A stretch of 64,000 bases of DNA from Poriferisulfidus sp965221375 (lineage in GTDB: Bacteria; Pseudomonadota; Gammaproteobacteria; Poriferisulfidales; Poriferisulfidaceae), in NCBI GenBank assembly GCA_965221375.1, contig OZ244883.1, positions 1,573,769 to 1,637,768 of the forward strand, in the 5' to 3' direction. A model generated the notes under the pieces. That model was not told the origin of the DNA. It did no database searches and saw nothing but the letters and a program-made list of their open reading frames with translations. The position numbers and the translations under genes were made by a program. Shown one piece after another: positions 60,593 to 64,000 of this stretch (position 1 is its first letter; every line of letters begins with the position of its first letter).

Positions 60593-63276
60593 CCCCTTTG
60601 GCGCAGCAGTTTTTAGATACGCATCCTCTGCCTGACGGCGCTCAGACAGAGCCGTGGAAACATTGGAACGAAGCCACCCACACGTTTTTAACTGAACATT
60701 TCCCCGCCCACGAGATCAGCGAATTGGTCTGCGCGCGTGCCGAGTTGATGGACTGCATGCTGCAGGCCTTGTGGAAGCATCATGGTCTGGAGCAGGAACA
60801 GGAATTGACTTTGCTGGCAGTCGGCGGTTATGGGCGTGCCGAGCTGCACCCCCACTCCGATATCGACGTGTTGGTATTGCGTCGCGAGCGCAGCGACGTG
60901 GATTTGCTTCTGCCTCTGTTCCAAATCCTCTGGGATTGCGGTCTCACTTTAGCGCAAAGCGTCCGTACCGTCGCCCAATGTCGACAAGATGCCCGAGAAG
61001 ACATCACCTTGATGACCAGTTGGCTGGAAATGCGGTATTTGTGCGGCAGTACCGAATTGAAGGAAGAGTTGCAGCGCAATCTGACCGTGCGGGCCGGCCT
61101 GTTTCATGCGTCGCTGTGGAGCCCGGAGCGTTTTTTCAACGGCAAACTGGAAGAACAACAGGCCCGACATCAAAAATACGGCGGCGACGTCTGGCGGCTG
61201 GAACCCAATATCAAGGAAGGTCCCGGAGGTCTGCGCGATATTCAAACCATCCACTGGATCCTAAAACGCCGCGAGGATGTTCATGGACCCAGCGAATTCT
61301 GCACCCCCGAAGAAGCCTCTTTGCTGGAGACGGGCAAACAGTTTCTCTGGCGTGTGCGCTTCGCCCTGCACTCCCTCAGCAATCGTCCTGAAGAACGGCT
61401 TTTGTTCGACTATCAAATCCAAATCGCCGAACGACTGGGTTATCGCGGCGACAGCCCCAACACGCGAGTGGAAGCATTCATGCAGGATTATTACCGCACC
61501 GTCGGAGCGATTGGTCGGCTGACGGAAGTCTTGTGTCAGCAGTATCGCGAACATCTGCAGTCATCGCGACACAAAAAACAGCCGCTGAACCCCTACTTCC
61601 AGATTGCCGACAACTGCCTGGAAATGCGTGACCCGGAAGTTTTTGCCCGACATCCGCAAAGCCTGCTGGAGTTGTTTCTGCTGATGCAGCAGCATCCGAA
61701 TCTGGACGGCGTGCGCGCCGGCACCATCCGCGCCGTACGCGCCAATCTGCACCGCATCGACGACTCCTTCCGGGAGCAACTGGCGCATCAGACCTTGTTT
61801 ATGGAGATCTTGCGTCAACCGCACCATGTCGCCCGTGAATTACGGCGGATGCATCGCTACGGGGTGCTGGCGGAGTACTGGCCCGCCTTTGCCGCGATTG
61901 TCGGCAAGATGCAGTATGACTTGTTTCACATTTATCCGGTGGATGAGCATATCCTGCAAGTCCTCACCGAATTGCGTCACATCACCAAACCCGAACAGGC
62001 CGGCGAAAATCCTCTTTACCACGAGCTGTTTTTGCAGTTCCCGAAACCCGAACTGCTTTATCTGGCAGCCTTATTCCACGATATCGGCAAGGGTCGTGAC
62101 GGCGATCATTCCACCCTGGGGGCTGCGGATGCGCATGCGTTTTGTCTTGCGCATCATCTGAGCGCCTACGATGCCGGCATTGTGCGTTGGTTGGTGGAAC
62201 AACACTTGCTGATGTCCATGACCGCGCAGAAACGGGATATTGGAGATCCGGAAATTGTTCGTCAATTCGCTTCCGTCGTCGGTAACGAGGTGCGGCTACG
62301 CGGACTTTTCCTGCTGACTGTGGCGGACTTGCGCGGCACCAACCCGGCATTGTGGACTCCTTGGCGGGAGGCGCTGCTGCATCAGTTGTATGCGGCCACC
62401 GACCAGCAATTACAGCGCGGCCTGGACCAGCCGGTCGACGCCGCCCAGCAAATTGCCGACCTCAAGACTTCCGCTTTGAGCGATTTCACGTCCCAAGAAG
62501 CTGAAGCCTGCGAACACTTCTGGTCCTCATTGCCTGACAGCGACCTGCTGCATTACACGGACGACGAACTGGCCTGGCAGACCGCGTGCGTGGTTCGCAA
62601 TCCCTCCACAGAGCCGATTCAAGTGTTTGTACGTCATCAGGGTGCCCATCACTGCACGGAAGTTTTGATTGTCCAGGCCAGCCGGGAGTCTTTGTTTGTA
62701 CCCATCACCGCGACGTTGGCGCGTTTGGGTTTGGATATTCTTTATGCCCGTATTACCGAGACCGGCGAACAGAAAACCCTGCAGACATTTCTGGTCACCG
62801 ACGCACAAGGCCAGCCCATCAGCGAAGGTTTTGCGTTGGAGGAGTTGAGCGAGCGACTTCAGACCGTCATCCAGGCGCCGGAAGACTTCGATCGTCCGGT
62901 TCAGCGACGACCGGAGCAGCGCAGCCGTCATTTTGACATCCCGACTCGCGTCACATTTCTGCCTCACGGAACTCCGCGCGCCACCCGCCTGCAGCTGATC
63001 GCTGCCGATCATCCGGGACTGCTATGGACGGTCGGCCGCACGCTCCACCAGTTGGGCCTACAGGTGCACCAGGCACGGATCACTACCCTGGGAGCCCAGG
63101 CCCAGGACGTGTTCACGATTACCGATGCGGCCGGCCAGCCCATTACCGAGGCTCAGGAACAGGCGCGGATTACCGAAGCCGTCAGCGCGCAAATCGAGCA
63201 ATTGCGCGACGCGACAGGCGCGCCTGGCTCCAAGCAACCTCTGTCAGAATTCTGTAACATTAATTCTGCAGACTAA
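60589..63276 (+). CDS. glnD: [protein-PII] uridylyltransferase / uridylyl-removing enzyme GlnD
   Basis: 895-aa nitrogen sensor that modifies PII. The nucleotidyltransferase domain has VGGYGRAELHPHSDIDVLVL with the two catalytic Asp; the HD hydrolase domain has YLAALFHDIGKGRDGDHST; two ACT domains at the C-terminus (VFVRHQGAHHCTEVLIVQ and LIAADHPGLLWTVGRTLHQL) sense glutamine. Normal length. The 3' end contains the PHO-box-like repeats preceding phoB. Confidence 0.96.
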   Translation: MTPLAQQFLDTHPLPDGAQTEPWKHWNEATHTFLTEHFPAHEISELVCARAELMDCMLQALWKHHGLEQEQELTLLAVGGYGRAELHPHSDIDVLVLRRERSDVDLLLPLFQILWDCGLTLAQSVRTVAQCRQDAREDITLMTSWLEMRYLCGSTELKEELQRNLTVRAGLFHASLWSPERFFNGKLEEQQARHQKYGGDVWRLEPNIKEGPGGLRDIQTIHWILKRREDVHGPSEFCTPEEASLLETGKQFLWRVRFALHSLSNRPEERLLFDYQIQIAERLGYRGDSPNTRVEAFMQDYYRTVGAIGRLTEVLCQQYREHLQSSRHKKQPLNPYFQIADNCLEMRDPEVFARHPQSLLELFLLMQQHPNLDGVRAGTIRAVRANLHRIDDSFREQLAHQTLFMEILRQPHHVARELRRMHRYGVLAEYWPAFAAIVGKMQYDLFHIYPVDEHILQVLTELRHITKPEQAGENPLYHELFLQFPKPELLYLAALFHDIGKGRDGDHSTLGAADAHAFCLAHHLSAYDAGIVRWLVEQHLLMSMTAQKRDIGDPEIVRQFASVVGNEVRLRGLFLLTVADLRGTNPALWTPWREALLHQLYAATDQQLQRGLDQPVDAAQQIADLKTSALSDFTSQEAEACEHFWSSLPDSDLLHYTDDELAWQTACVVRNPSTEPIQVFVRHQGAHHCTEVLIVQASRESLFVPITATLARLGLDILYARITETGEQKTLQTFLVTDAQGQPISEGFALEELSERLQTVIQAPEDFDRPVQRRPEQRSRHFDIPTRVTFLPHGTPRATRLQLIAADHPGLLWTVGRTLHQLGLQVHQARITTLGAQAQDVFTITDAAGQPITEAQEQARITEAVSAQIEQLRDATGAPGSKQPLSEFCNINSAD
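63241..63258 (+). promoter_or_regulatory. PHO-box-like direct repeat upstream of phoB
   Basis: CTGTCAG (63241-63247), AATT, CTGTAAC (63252-63258): two 7-nt half-sites with 11-nt periodicity, resembling the PhoB consensus CTGTCAT-N4-CTGTCAT. A weaker third (CTGCAGA, 63266) follows. It lies 25 nt before ATG 63283, inside the end of glnD, and suggests phosphate autoregulation. Confidence 0.65.
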
Positions 63277-63282
63277 ACGCCT

Positions 63283-64000
63283 ATGACTGCTGCCACTATC
63301 CTCATTATTGAGGACGAGCCTGCCATCCGCGAGATGGTGGGCTATGCTCTCAAAAAATCCAACTTCAACATGCTGGAGGCGGAAGACGCCCAGCAGGCGT
63401 ACCGGCAGATTGCGAACAAGAAGCCGGATCTGCTTCTTTTGGACTGGATGCTTCCTGGCCAAAGCGGTATTGAAATTGCCCGCCGTTTGCGTCGGGAACA
63501 GGCCACCGCCGAAATTCCCATCATCATGCTGACGGCCCGTGGAGAGGAAAACGACCGCATCCGTGGTCTGGAATGTGGTGCGGATGACTACGTCTCCAAA
63601 CCCTTTTCACCGCGGGAACTGGTTGCGCGAATCCGCGCCCTGTTGCGCCGTTCCGCTCCGCATGTCGCCCATGCCGACCTGCAGCACGGTCCGATTCGAC
63701 TGGATGCCATCCGCCATGAAGTCTGGGTCGGTAAAAAACTGACGGAAGTCGGTCCGACCGAGTTTCGCCTGCTGCGTTTTCTGATGGCGCACCCCAACCG
63801 CGTCTACAGCCGTACGCAGTTGCTGGACCAGGTATGGGGCCAAAGCAGCTATATTGAAGAGCGCACAATCGACGTGCACATTTTGCGGCTGCGCAAGGCC
63901 TTGGGCCGCAAAGCGGCCGACTACATTCGCACCGTGCGCGGCGCCGGTTATCAATTCCACACCGAGCCTCCCTCCAGCCGCAAAACCAAAAAGAACAAGA
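63283..64000 (+). CDS. phoB: phosphate regulon response regulator PhoB (3' partial)
   Basis: OmpR-family regulator, 239 codons visible, running past the window edge. The receiver domain has EDEP (acidic pocket), phosphoacceptor Asp in LLLLDWMLPGQSG, the Thr in IIMLTARGEE and Lys in DDYVSKPFSPREL. The winged-helix domain ends with RTIDVHILRLRKALGRKA and TVRGAGYQFH, strongly PhoB-like. The tail (PPSSRKTKKNK) is longer than usual at the cut-off point. A phoR gene would be expected next. Confidence 0.9.
   Translation, partial: MTAATILIIEDEPAIREMVGYALKKSNFNMLEAEDAQQAYRQIANKKPDLLLLDWMLPGQSGIEIARRLRREQATAEIPIIMLTARGEENDRIRGLECGADDYVSKPFSPRELVARIRALLRRSAPHVAHADLQHGPIRLDAIRHEVWVGKKLTEVGPTEFRLLRFLMAHPNRVYSRTQLLDQVWGQSSYIEERTIDVHILRLRKALGRKAADYIRTVRGAGYQFHTEPPSSRKTKKNK

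Noticed and set aside
1..64000. tRNA, rRNA and CRISPR arrays
   Set aside because: Looked for on both strands; no cloverleaf, rRNA motif or regularly spaced repeat array was recognised by eye.

Overview
This 64 kb window looks like the chromosome of a gammaproteobacterium. It carries ubiB, uvrD, polA, groES-groEL, purH, trxA, cysS, hisI, map, glnD, phoB and a FadE-type acyl-CoA dehydrogenase, all gammaproteobacterial in style. A Tat-exported TRAP binding protein and short overlapping operons would fit a Chromatiales/Ectothiorhodospiraceae-like sulfur-bacterium lineage, but that placement is inference. No rRNA, tRNA or CRISPR array was seen.

Layout. 1-7.5 kb: ubiB (5' end outside the window), uvrD, and a split TRAP transporter whose binding protein faces its permease genes across an unknown membrane protein. 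7.7-14.3 kb: an AT-richer block with three closely related porin genes and an IS110-type transposase. Porin 3 has lost its start codon, and porin 2 has its ribosome-binding site inside a perfect palindrome. 14.5-22.2 kb: polA, a small metallopeptidase, groESL (with a sigma-32-like promoter), purH and a membrane rhodanese.

22.3-36.8 kb is the main accessory region. It holds about seventeen genes of a type IV secretion system of the class found on ICEHin1056/PAPI/SXT-like integrative conjugative elements (TraC-like ATPase, TraG, TraB/TraK-like proteins, pilin-like protein, RAQPRD protein, PFL_4693, PFL_4710 and PFL_4711 families). No relaxase, coupling protein, integrase or att site is visible, and ordinary core genes flank it. 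Three promoters in this block (upstream of the two-gene unit at 36.25 kb, of the long tra operon at 35.05 kb, and of a tail-anchored coiled-coil protein at 22.73 kb) share the same roughly 32-bp palindrome, placed 1-2 nt from the -35 box each time. This defines a small dedicated regulon and is the strongest candidate here for an undescribed system.

36.9-50 kb: trxA, a four-gene beta-oxidation operon (fadE, thiolase, hydratase/dehydrogenase fusion, acyl-CoA synthetase), a 2OG-Fe(II) oxygenase with an Sfum_1244-like protein, and two secreted ankyrin-repeat proteins with an unusual N-P-N-P turn. 50-64 kb: small conserved proteins, then a probable operon cysS, hisI, an LplT/Aas-like fusion with a degenerate acyltransferase domain, a membrane-bound glutamate synthase-like protein and a CPA antiporter lacking the usual ND motif. 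An unlisted 59-residue zinc-ribbon membrane protein follows on the other strand, then map, glnD and phoB (3' end outside the window) with a PHO-box-like repeat in front.
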